In this document: in pieces, positions 43,487 to 52,032 of the stretch
Numbering within the stretch: the first letter of the stretch is position 1
How the letters are laid out: the number at the start of each line of letters is the position of its first letter
Source of the DNA: Agromyces sp. LHK192
GTDB lineage: Bacteria; Actinomycetota; Actinomycetes; Actinomycetales; Microbacteriaceae
Assembly (NCBI RefSeq): GCF_004006235.1
Contig: NZ_CP034753.1
Coordinates: 2,790,001-2,854,000 of the forward strand
DNA length: 64,000 nucleotides
Reading direction: 5' to 3'
Program-made: the position numbers and the translations under genes
Notes under the pieces: model-generated
Seen by the model: only the letters and a program-made list of their open reading frames with translations
Told to the model about the DNA's origin: nothing
The model's database searches: none

Positions 43487-44074
43487 ATGGACCTGCAGCC
43501 GAACGCCGCCCTCATCGTCATCGACGTCCAGCAGGGCTTCGACGACCCGTACTGGGGCGACCGCGACAACCCCGGAGCCGAGGCGAACATCGCCGCCCTC
43601 GTCGAGGCGTGGACGTCGTCGGGCCGGCCGATCGTGCTTGTCCGGCACGACTCGCGCAGCGCCGGGTCGCCGCTCGAGGCCGGCACTCCCGGCAACGCGT
43701 TCAAGCCGGTCGTCGCCGACGCCCCGCACGAGCTGCTCGTCTCGAAGCACGTCAACTCCGCCTTCTACGGCGACCCCGACCTCGACGGATGGCTGCGCGG
43801 ACGCGGCATCGATGAGGTCGTGGTCGTCGGCATCCAGACCAACATGTGCGTCGAGACCACCGCGCGGATGGGCGGCAACCTCGGTTACCGCGTCGTCGTG
43901 CCGCTCGACGCCACGCACACGTTCGACCTCGTCGGCGGCGACGGGCACCGGCTGGCGGCGGCCGACCTGGCGCGGGCCACGGCCGTGAACCTGTCGGGCG
44001 GCGGCTTCGCCGAGGTCGTCGACACCGCATCGGTGGTCGCCGCAGCGGGCGCGGCATCCGACGAGGCGAACTGA
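43487..44074 (+). CDS. Isochorismatase-family cysteine hydrolase
   Basis: The 195-residue protein has the catalytic triad D13 (LIVIDVQQGF), K87 (LLVSKHVNSAF) and C121 (GIQTNMCVETTARMG) of nicotinamidase/isochorismatase-type amidohydrolases. The cis-peptide region before C121 is present. Its divergent neighbours are pnuC-nadR, so a nicotinamidase-like role in NAD salvage is plausible, but the canonical nicotinamidase metal site DxHxxH is not visible. The substrate is open. The ATG at 43487 has GAGGAT six bases upstream. Confidence 0.83.
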   Translation: MDLQPNAALIVIDVQQGFDDPYWGDRDNPGAEANIAALVEAWTSSGRPIVLVRHDSRSAGSPLEAGTPGNAFKPVVADAPHELLVSKHVNSAFYGDPDLDGWLRGRGIDEVVVVGIQTNMCVETTARMGGNLGYRVVVPLDATHTFDLVGGDGHRLAAADLARATAVNLSGGGFAEVVDTASVVAAAGAASDEAN

Positions 44075-44139
44075 CCTCGCGAATGCAGTATCCGTTGCCC
44101 CGCGTTACAGCACCGGGCGGATGCCTCCCCCGCGCCGAC

Positions 44140-44145
44140 TAGCGT
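44140..44145 (+). promoter_or_regulatory. -10 box of metY, leaderless
   Basis: TAGCGT is followed by GAACGC and the ATG at 44152. Confidence 0.55.
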
Positions 44146-44151
44146 GAACGC

Positions 44152-45447
44152 ATGGCAGACCGCGAATACGGCTTCAAGACGCGTGCGATCCACGCGGGAA
44201 CCATCCCCGACCAGGTGACCGGCGCGCGTGCGCTGCCGATCTACCAGACGAGCGCCTTCGTCTTCGACGACACGTCGGATGCCGCGGCCCGGTTCGCCCT
44301 GCAGAAGTACGGCAACATCTACTCGCGCCTCGCGAACCCGACGGTCGCGAGCTTCGAGGAGCGCGTCGCGAGCCTCGAGGGCGGCCTGGGCGCCGTCGCG
44401 ACGGCATCGGGCCTGTCGGCGCAGTACATCACCTTCGCGTCGCTCGTCGGAGCCGGCGACCACATCGTCGCCTCGGCGAACCTCTACGGCGGCTCGATCA
44501 CGCAGCTCGACGTGACCCTGCGCCGCTTCGGCGTCGAGACCACGTTCGTGGCGAGCGCCGACGCCGAGGACTATGCGGCCGCGATCACCGACAAGACCAA
44601 GGCGCTGTTCGTCGAGACCATCGCGAACCCGTCGGGCGAGATCGCCGACCTCGAGGCGCTCGCCGACGTCGCGCACGCCCACGGCATCCCGTTCATCGTC
44701 GACTCGACGATCGCGACGCCGTACCTCAACCGTCCGATCGAGTGGGGCGCCGACATCGTCACGCACTCGGCGACGAAGTTCCTCGGCGGCCACGGCACGA
44801 CGCTCGGCGGCGTCGTCGTCGAGTCGGGCCGGTTCCACTGGCACTCCGAGAAGTTCCCGCTGTTCGGGCAGCCGGTGCCCAGCTACGGCGGCCTCGAGTG
44901 GTCGGGCAACTTCGGCGAGTACGCGTTCCTCACGCGCCTGCGGGCGGAACAGCTGCGCGACATCGGCCCCGTGCTGGCGCCCCACTCGGCCTTCCTGCTC
45001 GCGCAGGGCGTCGAGACGCTGCCGTACCGCATCCAGGCGCACATCGACAACGCGCGGGCGGTCGCCGAGTGGCTCGAGCAGGACCCGCGCATCGAGCGCG
45101 TGTTCTGGGCCGGCCTGCCGAACCACCCGCACCACGACCGCGCGCAGAAGTACCTGCCGCTCGGCCCGGGCTCGGTGTTCAGCTTCGAGGTGAAGGGCGG
45201 CCGTGCCGTCGGCCAGAAGCTCATCGAGTCGGTGGACCTCGCTTCGCACCTCGCGAACATCGGCGACGCGAAGACGCTCATCATCCACCCGGCGTCGACC
45301 ACCCACGCGCAGCTCACCGAGCAGCAACTCGTCGACGCGGGCGTCCTGCCCGGCGTGGTGCGACTCTCGGTCGGCATCGAGGACGCCGACGACATCATCT
45401 ACGATCTCGACCAGGCGCTCGACGCCGCTACGGGAGGTGCACGATGA
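44152..45447 (+). CDS. metY: O-acetylhomoserine/O-acetylserine sulfhydrylase
   Basis: This PLP enzyme makes homocysteine from O-acetylhomoserine and sulfide. Of 431 residues, the Schiff-base lysine is K209 in [17 protein letters not shown], the YSRLANPT segment binds PLP, and the Arg in [12 protein letters not shown] binds the carboxylate. The internal insertion after K209 is typical of MetY rather than MetB. It overlaps the following CoA-binding gene (ATGA). Together with metQNI it covers methionine synthesis and uptake in this window. Confidence 0.94.
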   Translation: MADREYGFKTRAIHAGTIPDQVTGARALPIYQTSAFVFDDTSDAAARFALQKYGNIYSRLANPTVASFEERVASLEGGLGAVATASGLSAQYITFASLVGAGDHIVASANLYGGSITQLDVTLRRFGVETTFVASADAEDYAAAITDKTKALFVETIANPSGEIADLEALADVAHAHGIPFIVDSTIATPYLNRPIEWGADIVTHSATKFLGGHGTTLGGVVVESGRFHWHSEKFPLFGQPVPSYGGLEWSGNFGEYAFLTRLRAEQLRDIGPVLAPHSAFLLAQGVETLPYRIQAHIDNARAVAEWLEQDPRIERVFWAGLPNHPHHDRAQKYLPLGPGSVFSFEVKGGRAVGQKLIESVDLASHLANIGDAKTLIIHPASTTHAQLTEQQLVDAGVLPGVVRLSVGIEDADDIIYDLDQALDAATGGAR

Positions 45448-46052
45448 CCCTGACGACGGATGCCGCCGCCACCGGCACGACGACCGAGGCCGACCTCGAG
45501 ACGGTCCGCTTCGCGAACGGGCTCTCGTGCGAGCTGCCCGCGAGTTCGCCCCTCGCGAAGCTGCTGAAGTCGCAGCGCACGTGGGCCGGGCCCGACGCGA
45601 AGCAACGCCTGCGCATCCTGAACGCGGCGAAATCGGTCGCGATCGTCGGCGCCTCGCCCAAGCCCCAGCGATCCAGCTACTTCGTGGGCACGTACCTGCA
45701 GCAGTCGAGCGACTACCGCCTGTACTTCGTGAACCCGAACGAGTCCGAGATCCTCGGTGAACCGGCGTACGCGAGCCTGAAGGACCTGCCGGAGGTGCCC
45801 GACATCGTCGTGGTGTTCCGCCGCGGCAGCGACATCCCGCAGGTCATCGACGACGTGGTCGCCGCCGGCGCCAAGACCATCTGGGTGCAGCTCGGCATCT
45901 GGAACCAGGACGCCGCCTACTACGGCGAGGAGCAGGGCCTGACCGTCGTCATGGACCGCTGCATCAAGGTCGAGCACGCCCGTTTCCATGGCGGCCTGCA
46001 CCTGCTCGGCTTCGACACCGGCCAGATCACGAGCCGCAAGACCATCCGCTGA
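45444..46052 (+). CDS. CoA-binding (YccU-like) protein
   Basis: The 202-residue Rossmann-fold protein has SVAIVGASPKPQRSSYFVGTYL, FVNPNESEILGEPAYASLKDLP, IVVVFRRGSDIPQVIDDVV, VWVQLGIWNQDAA-like and VVMDRCIKVEHARF. Such proteins sit directly after metY in many actinobacteria and are thought to bind CoA or a persulfide carrier. The ATG at 45444 follows GGGAGG and overlaps the metY stop. Confidence 0.85.
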   Translation: MTLTTDAAATGTTTEADLETVRFANGLSCELPASSPLAKLLKSQRTWAGPDAKQRLRILNAAKSVAIVGASPKPQRSSYFVGTYLQQSSDYRLYFVNPNESEILGEPAYASLKDLPEVPDIVVVFRRGSDIPQVIDDVVAAGAKTIWVQLGIWNQDAAYYGEEQGLTVVMDRCIKVEHARFHGGLHLLGFDTGQITSRKTIR

Positions 46053-46059
46053 CGCGGGC

Positions 46060-46479
46060 ATGCCCCGCGACCTCGAGTTCTCGACCGATCCGGAGCGCCT
46101 CGATCGGCAGTTCGTGCACCGGATGCTCTCCGAGCACGCGTACTGGGCGCTCGGCCGCACGCGGGAGACGCAGGATGCGGCGATCGACGGGTCGCTCAAC
46201 ATCGGCGGCTACGACCGGGCGACCGGTGGGCAACTGGCGTACGCGCGGGTCGTGACCGACGGGGTCACCTTCGCGTGGCTGTGCGATGTGATCGTCGACC
46301 CCGGCGCGCGCGGCGACGGCATCGGGGTCGCGCTCGTGGACTTCACGCTCGCCGAACTCGACCGTCGAGGCGTCCGCCGTGTCGTGCTGCGCACGGGCGA
46401 CGCGCACGAACTCTACCGACGGTACGGATTCGGGCCGATCGAACGACCCGACGACTGGATGGCGCGGACCCGCGCCTGA
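46060..46479 (+). CDS. GNAT-family N-acetyltransferase
   Basis: The 139-residue protein has the acetyl-CoA site VDPGARGDGIGVALVDFTL (motif A) and the C-terminal DAHELYRRYGFGPIERPDDWM typical of small GNATs. The substrate is unknown. It starts seven bases after the CoA-binding protein's stop, likely as the third gene of the metY operon. Confidence 0.85.
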   Translation: MPRDLEFSTDPERLDRQFVHRMLSEHAYWALGRTRETQDAAIDGSLNIGGYDRATGGQLAYARVVTDGVTFAWLCDVIVDPGARGDGIGVALVDFTLAELDRRGVRRVVLRTGDAHELYRRYGFGPIERPDDWMARTRA

Positions 46480-46604
46480 TCACTCGGGCGGCGCCGCCGG
46501 CGCCTGCACCGACTCCTTCCGGCACCGTGGTGACCGGATGCCCCGGCCGACCCGGGCTTGACCGCTCGAGCGCGGCGAGCCGCTCGTCATGACGAACCCG
46601 CCGG

Positions 46605-46610
46605 TAGGCT
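46605..46610 (+). promoter_or_regulatory. -10 box of the AfsR-like regulator, leaderless
   Basis: TAGGCT is followed by CGACCGC and the GTG at 46618. Confidence 0.55.
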
Positions 46611-46617
46611 CGACCGC

Positions 46618-49600
46618 GTGCCGACCGCCGCCGAAACCGTCCGGGTGCGCGTGCTGGGCCCGGTGCGCGTCGCCGATGCCGACGGCAGGCTCGTAGAGCC
46701 GCCCGGCGCGCGGCTGAAGGCCCTCGTCGTCGCCCTCGTCGTGCTCCCCCGGCACCCCGGCGGCGCGATGTCGGACCCAGTGTCGACGGCCGGGCTCATC
46801 GACGAACTCTGGGGCGACGAGCCACCTCGCGACAGCCGCGCCGCGCTCCAGACGCTCGTGTCGCGGTTGCGGCGGATCGCGCCGTCTCTCGTCGTGTCGA
46901 CGGCCGCGGGATACGCGCTCGGCGCCTCCGCCGACGAGGTCGACCTGTTGCGCGCCGAGGCGGCCGCCACCGGGGCCGCAACCGACGGCGGACTCGGCGG
47001 CGGAGCCGGACTCGACGCCGCGCTGGCGCTCTGGCGGGGCGATCCGGGTGCCGATCTGGGCGAGGCCCCCGTCGTCTCGGTGCTCGCCGACCGTGCCGGC
47101 GCGGTCCGCGACGAGCTCCTCGAAGCGCGGGCTCGGGCGCGTGCCGCGGCCGGCGACCACGACGGGGCGCTCGCCGACCTCGAACCGCTGCTCGCGGCGC
47201 ATCCGTTCGACGAGCAGCTCGCGCGAAGGCACCTCGAATGGCTCGCGGCATCCGGTCGCGGCGCGGAGGCGGCGGCGGCGTTCGCGACGTTCCGCGCCCG
47301 ACTGGCCGACCAGTACGGCACCGATCCCGGTCCTGAGCTCATCGCCGCGCACGCGCGGATCCTTCGCGACGCCGGCTCACCGCCGGCCGGCGCCGACCCT
47401 GAGATGCCTGTCCGCATCGGGCTGCGCTCGGCGCCCAACGAGCTCATCGGTCGCGGCGACGACCTCGATCGCGTGCGCGAGCTCCTCGCCGCGCACCGGC
47501 TCGTCACCCTGCTCGGTGCCGGGGGGCTCGGGAAGACGCGCCTCGCGCAGGCTGTGGCGGCGAGCTCGACCGCGCCGGCCGTCGTCGTGGTCGAGCTCGC
47601 GAGCATCCGCACGGATGACGACGTCGCACTCGCGCTCGCCACGACGCTCGGCGTGCGCGACTCGGGTACCGCGACGCGGCTCGCCGACGGACGTGCGCCC
47701 GACGTCCGGCGGCGCATCGTCGACGAGCTGGCCGAGCGGCCGACCCTGCTCGTGCTGGACAACTGCGAGCAGGTGATCGGCGGTGCAGCGCAGTGGGTGT
47801 CGGAACTGCTCGCCGACGCGCCGGAGCTCCGCGTCCTCACGACCAGCCGCAGTCCGCTCGCGATCGGGGCCGAGCACGTGTACCCCCTGTCGCCCCTCTC
47901 CTCTGCGCCCTCCTCGGCATCGCCCGACGAGGTCCCGCCCGACGCAGCCCCGCCCGGCGGGGCGGCGCACGATGCCGCCGGCCCGGCCGTGCGGCTGTTC
48001 CTGGAGCGCGCGCGTGCGGTCCGCCCGACCGCAGACCTCCCCGTCGACGCCGTGGCCCGACTGTGCGATCGCCTCGACGGGCTGCCGCTCGCGATCGAGC
48101 TCGCCGCCGCGCGCATCCGATCACTGACGGTGGAGCAGATCGAGACCCGGCTCGCGAACCGGTTCGCGCTGCTCGACACGGGCGACCGTGCGGCGCCTGA
48201 GCGCCAGCGCACGCTGCTGGCCGTCATCGAGTGGAGCTGGGCGCTGCTCTCGCCCGGCGAGCGCCGCGCCCTGTTGCGCCTGTCGTGGTTCGTCGACGGG
48301 TTCGACCTCGATGCGGCGTCGGCGGTGCTGGCGCCGGACGACGCGTTGCGCGCCGTCGACGGCCTCGTCGGGCAGTCGCTGCTCGGCGTGCGCGAGGACG
48401 CCGCGGGCGCGGTCCGCTACCGGATGCTCGAGACGGTGCGCGAGTTCGGCCGGATGCGCCTCGCGGAGGACGCGGCCGAACAGGACGCGGTCGCCGGCGC
48501 CGTCGACTCGTGGGCCGTCGCGCTCTGCCGCCGCGCGGTGGTCCGGTTGCGCGACCGCCGCCAGCTCGAGGCGATGGCCGAACTGGTCCGCGAGGAGGAC
48601 AACCTCGTCGACGTGATGCGGGGGGCGATCGAACGCCGTGCCGCCCCCGTCGTCTTCGACGTGTTCGCCGCGCTCGGGCTGTTCTGGACCCTGCGGACCG
48701 CGCACACCGAGGTGATCGCGTTCAGCGAGCCGGTGCTCGATGCGACCCGGGGTGCACGTCCGGCGTCCGGCGCCGCGACCGGACCGGCGCTCGCACTGTG
48801 CCTCATCGCGATGACCGGCCTCGTGGTGCGTGAGCGCTTCGGGCTCAGGGCGCTCGTTCGCCTCCGCAAGCTCGACGCGACGGCCGGCGGGTTGCCGGCG
48901 TGGCTCGCGGCGACGATGGGGTTCCTGCGGGAACTCCCCGACTTCGACCGGGCCGGGCGCGAGGTCGAGGCGATGACCGGGTCGGCCGACGACGCGACGG
49001 CGCTCCTGGGCAATCTCGTGGCGGCGCAGTTCGCGGAGAACGACGGCACCCCCGAGCTCGCGATCCGGCGGGCGACCCGGGCGTACGAGCTCGCGGTGCG
49101 CACCGGCGACGTGTGGGCCGAGGCGATGGTCGGCATGATGCTCGCCCAGCTCGAGTCGCAGAGCGGACGGCCGGAGTCCGCGCTGGTCGGGGCGCGTCGG
49201 GCGCGCGAGCAGCTCGAACGCATCGGCGCCGAGCAGGACCTGCACCAGGCCGACTGGACCATAGCCGCCGCGCTGTTGTCGGCCGGTCGCCCGGCGGAGG
49301 CGGCGCCGCTGCTGGCAGCGCTGCATGCCGGCCGCCATGATTCGCCCGACGGCGTCGAGATGAGCCGGATCGCGGCCCTGGGAGAGGTCGAGCTCGCCAG
49401 GCTGGAGGGCCGGACCGCCGACGCGGAGGCGACGGCGCGGAACCTCGTCGACGAGTTCGGCCGGGCCGGGCTCCGCGGCTCTCCGTGGTTCCTGCTGACG
49501 CTCGCGACGTTAGTCGCGGCCGGGGTCCGCGACGGGTGGGAAGACGCCACCGTCGCCGCGTGGGCGGATGCGCTGCGACGGCGGGCGGCCGCGACGCTGC

Positions 49601-49902
49601 GAGCGGATCCGCAGCTGATCGACAAGCCGATCCTCGGTTCGATCCTCGCCGGGTGGAGCACGTGGGCGGTGGGGCATCCGTCGCTCGCCGATCGCGCGAC
49701 CGAGCTGTTCACGCTCGCCGAGGCGCTGCATGCCAGGCAGGACCTGCCGGCGCTCGATCTCGACGGCATCGCGTCGGTGGTCGTCGCGGCGGTCGGCGTG
49801 GAACGGCTCGACGAGGCCCGGCGACGCACCGCGGCGCGATCCGCCGCCGAACGCGCGGAACGGGCCGCCGACCTCGTCAAGCGGCCCGTCCGCGCGGGCT
49901 GA
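46618..49902 (+). CDS. SARP/AfsR-type regulator with BTAD, NTPase and TPR-like regions
   Basis: The 1,094-residue protein has a winged-helix OmpR-type domain (residues about 5-95, VRVLGPVRVADADG and RAALQTLVSRLRR), BTAD (about 100-245), and an NB-ARC-like NTPase with Walker A GAGGLGKT (300-307) and LLVLDNCEQ (377-385). The GLPLAIELAAARI motif follows. The C-terminus is a long helical TPR-like region. This layout is that of large secondary-metabolism and stress regulators. The GTG start is fixed by the -10 box. It converges on a DrrAB-type exporter, a possible target. Confidence 0.9.
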   Translation: MPTAAETVRVRVLGPVRVADADGRLVEPPGARLKALVVALVVLPRHPGGAMSDPVSTAGLIDELWGDEPPRDSRAALQTLVSRLRRIAPSLVVSTAAGYALGASADEVDLLRAEAAATGAATDGGLGGGAGLDAALALWRGDPGADLGEAPVVSVLADRAGAVRDELLEARARARAAAGDHDGALADLEPLLAAHPFDEQLARRHLEWLAASGRGAEAAAAFATFRARLADQYGTDPGPELIAAHARILRDAGSPPAGADPEMPVRIGLRSAPNELIGRGDDLDRVRELLAAHRLVTLLGAGGLGKTRLAQAVAASSTAPAVVVVELASIRTDDDVALALATTLGVRDSGTATRLADGRAPDVRRRIVDELAERPTLLVLDNCEQVIGGAAQWVSELLADAPELRVLTTSRSPLAIGAEHVYPLSPLSSAPSSASPDEVPPDAAPPGGAAHDAAGPAVRLFLERARAVRPTADLPVDAVARLCDRLDGLPLAIELAAARIRSLTVEQIETRLANRFALLDTGDRAAPERQRTLLAVIEWSWALLSPGERRALLRLSWFVDGFDLDAASAVLAPDDALRAVDGLVGQSLLGVREDAAGAVRYRMLETVREFGRMRLAEDAAEQDAVAGAVDSWAVALCRRAVVRLRDRRQLEAMAELVREEDNLVDVMRGAIERRAAPVVFDVFAALGLFWTLRTAHTEVIAFSEPVLDATRGARPASGAATGPALALCLIAMTGLVVRERFGLRALVRLRKLDATAGGLPAWLAATMGFLRELPDFDRAGREVEAMTGSADDATALLGNLVAAQFAENDGTPELAIRRATRAYELAVRTGDVWAEAMVGMMLAQLESQSGRPESALVGARRAREQLERIGAEQDLHQADWTIAAALLSAGRPAEAAPLLAALHAGRHDSPDGVEMSRIAALGEVELARLEGRTADAEATARNLVDEFGRAGLRGSPWFLLTLATLVAAGVRDGWEDATVAAWADALRRRAAATLRADPQLIDKPILGSILAGWSTWAVGHPSLADRATELFTLAEALHARQDLPALDLDGIASVVVAAVGVERLDEARRRTAARSAAERAERAADLVKRPVRAG

Positions 49903-49925
49903 CGGCATCCCGCGGATGCCCGGCA

Positions 49926-50750
49926 TCACGCCTTGCGCATGTACGCCTTCACCGTCAGCGGGGCGAACACCGCGACGATCACGGCCGCGCCGACGAGCGA
50001 CCAGCCCGCGTCGGCGCCGATGCCGGCCCCGTTGACGAGGTCGCGCACGGCGGTGACGAGGTGCGACACCGGGTTGATGTCGGCGAACCAGGCCAGTGGC
50101 GCGGGCATCGTCGACGGGTCGACGAACGCGTTCGAGAGGAACGTGAGGGGGAACAGCACGATCATCGAGATGCCCTGCACGCTCGACGCGCTGCGGGCGA
50201 TGACGCCGAAGAAGGCGAAGATCCACGACAGGCTCCAGGCGCACACGATCACGAGCAGCGACGCCGCGACGACGCCGAGCATCCCGCCCTCGGGGCGCAA
50301 CCCCATGACGAACCCCATGGTGAAGGTCAGGGTCGTCGCGATCAGGTAGCGCACGGTGTCGGCGAGCAGTGCGCCCGAGAGGGGCGCGATGCGGGCGATC
50401 GGCAGGGACCGGAACCGGTCGAACACGCCCTTCTCCATGTCCTCGCGCAACTGCACGCCGGTGACGATCGACGTCGAGATGACGGTCTGCACGAGGATGC
50501 CGGGGATGATGACCGGCAGGTAGCTCTGCACGTCCCCGGCGACGGCGCCGCCGAAGATGTAGGTGAACATCACGGTGAAGATGATCGGCTGGAGCGTCAC
50601 GTCGAACAGCTGCTCGGGGGTGCGCTTGATCTTGAGGAGGCCCCGGTGGGCCATTGTGAGCGTGTGCGCGAGGGTCTCGCGCAGGCCCACCCGGTTCTTC
50701 AGGTCCCGCTGTGCGGCCGGGACGATGCCGGTGGCGGCGATGGCGCTCAT
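49926..50750 (-). CDS. ABC-2 type exporter permease (DrrB-like)
   Basis: The 274-residue protein has six membrane segments and the ABC-2 signature region (GVFDRFRSLPIARIAPLSGALLADT; MIVLFPLTFLSNAFVDPSTMPAPL) characteristic of daunorubicin-resistance-type permeases. Its ATG overlaps the ATPase gene stop (ATGA). The exported compound, drug or lipid, is unknown. Confidence 0.88.
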   Translation of the reverse strand: MSAIAATGIVPAAQRDLKNRVGLRETLAHTLTMAHRGLLKIKRTPEQLFDVTLQPIIFTVMFTYIFGGAVAGDVQSYLPVIIPGILVQTVISTSIVTGVQLREDMEKGVFDRFRSLPIARIAPLSGALLADTVRYLIATTLTFTMGFVMGLRPEGGMLGVVAASLLVIVCAWSLSWIFAFFGVIARSASSVQGISMIVLFPLTFLSNAFVDPSTMPAPLAWFADINPVSHLVTAVRDLVNGAGIGADAGWSLVGAAVIVAVFAPLTVKAYMRKA

Positions 50751-51778
50751 GCCCGGCTCCCTTCGTATTCGACGGATGCCTCGGGCTCGGCGCCCGACGC
50801 GCCGGCGGCGTCGTCGTGGTCGACGCCGTGGCCGGTGAGGGTGAGGAAGACCTCGTCGAGGGTCGGCTTCTGCACGCTCATCTCGGCGAGGTGGATGCCC
50901 GCGTCCCTGAGGGTCACGAGCAGGTCGGCGACCCGGTCGGCGTCCTGCATGGGCGCGGTGACGCGCGCGGCCTCGGGCGAAACGGTGGCACCGACGCCCA
51001 GCACGCGCTCGATCGCGACGCGGACGTCGTCGATGTCGGCCGGCGACTCGGGTCGCAGGTGCAGTGTCGACGTGCCGACGGACGCCTTGAGCTCGTCTCC
51101 GGTTCCCTCGGCGACGACGTGGCCGCGGTCGATCACGGCGATGCGGTCGGCGAGCTGGTCGGCCTCGTCGAGGTACTGCGTCGTGAGCAGCACGGTCGAG
51201 CCCGAGGCCACCAGCCGGCGGATGGTGTCCCACATCTGCGCGCGGGTGCGCGGGTCGAGGCCCGTGGTGGGCTCGTCGAGGAAGATGAGGGGCGGCTGGG
51301 CGATGAGGCTCGCCGCGAGGTCGAGTCGGCGACGCATGCCGCCCGAGAACTGCTTGAGCGGCCGCTTGGCCGCCTCGGTCAGGCTGAACTCCTCGAGGAG
51401 CTCGGCGGTCTTGCGCTTCGCGTCGCGAGCAGACAGGCCGAGGAGCCGGGAGAACAGCATGAGGTTCTCGTTCGCCGAGAGCGTCTCGTCGACGGAGGCG
51501 TACTGGCCGGTGACGCCGATGAGCTGGCGGACGACCTGGCTCTCGCGCTGCACGTCGTGGCCGAAGATCCGGGCGGAGCCCGCGTCGGGGCGCAGCAGCG
51601 TGGCGAGCATCGAGATGGTGGTGGTCTTGCCGGCGCCGTTCGGGCCGAGCACGCCGTAGACGCTGCCGGTCGCGACGCGGAGGTCGACGCCGTCGACGGC
51701 GCGGTTGCGGCCGAAGACCTTGACGAGGCCGTCGGCTTCGACGGCCCAGCGGCCGTCGCGGGATGCGGATGCGGTCAT
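50747..51778 (-). CDS. ABC transporter ATP-binding protein (DrrA-like)
   Basis: The 343-residue protein has Walker A GPNGAGKTTT, Q-loop GVTGQYASVDETLS, signature FSGGMRRRLDLAASL and Walker B LIFLDEPTTGLD. The 100-residue C-terminal domain (VQKPTLDEVFLTLTGHG) is of the DrrA type that contacts the permease. SD AAAGGGG supports the ATG at 51778. The upstream region holds two copies of a CTCCCG-N5-CGGGAG element. Confidence 0.9.
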   Translation of the reverse strand: MTASASRDGRWAVEADGLVKVFGRNRAVDGVDLRVATGSVYGVLGPNGAGKTTTISMLATLLRPDAGSARIFGHDVQRESQVVRQLIGVTGQYASVDETLSANENLMLFSRLLGLSARDAKRKTAELLEEFSLTEAAKRPLKQFSGGMRRRLDLAASLIAQPPLIFLDEPTTGLDPRTRAQMWDTIRRLVASGSTVLLTTQYLDEADQLADRIAVIDRGHVVAEGTGDELKASVGTSTLHLRPESPADIDDVRVAIERVLGVGATVSPEAARVTAPMQDADRVADLLVTLRDAGIHLAEMSVQKPTLDEVFLTLTGHGVDHDDAAGASGAEPEASVEYEGSRA

Positions 51779-51790
51779 CGCGATCCCCTT

Positions 51791-51866
51791 TCGTTCGTGG
51801 TGGGCTCCCGTGGTGCGGGAGCGGTACCGGGCCTCCCGGTTCACGGGAGCGGTACGTCACGAACGA
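51791..51866 (-). promoter_or_regulatory. Duplicated operator upstream of drrAB-like genes
   Basis: GCTCCCG-TGGTG-CGGGAGC (51804-51822) and CCTCCCG-GTTCA-CGGGAGC (51832-51850) are tandem copies 28 bp apart, each followed by GGTAC. The block is framed by TCGTTCGTG (51791-51799) and CACGAACGA (51858-51866). This looks like a two-site repressor or activator region; the rest of the 254-bp gap to 52033 shows nothing else clear. Confidence 0.6.
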
Positions 51867-52032
51867 GTGTGCGCGGGGTCGCTGGCACGGCACTTGCACC
51901 GCGCTGACATGGCGCTGACACGGCGCCGTCACGGCGCCGGTGGGCCACGCCGACGCGCCGGATGCCCCGACCGCCCCGGGCCTGAACGGCTCGAGCGCGG
52001 CCGGGGCGTCCGGGTCGCGGGGCGGCGGCGCG

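Noticed and set aside
46558..46617. Upstream extension of the AfsR-like regulator
   Set aside because: It would place coding sequence over the -10 box TAGGCT and adds no domain residues.
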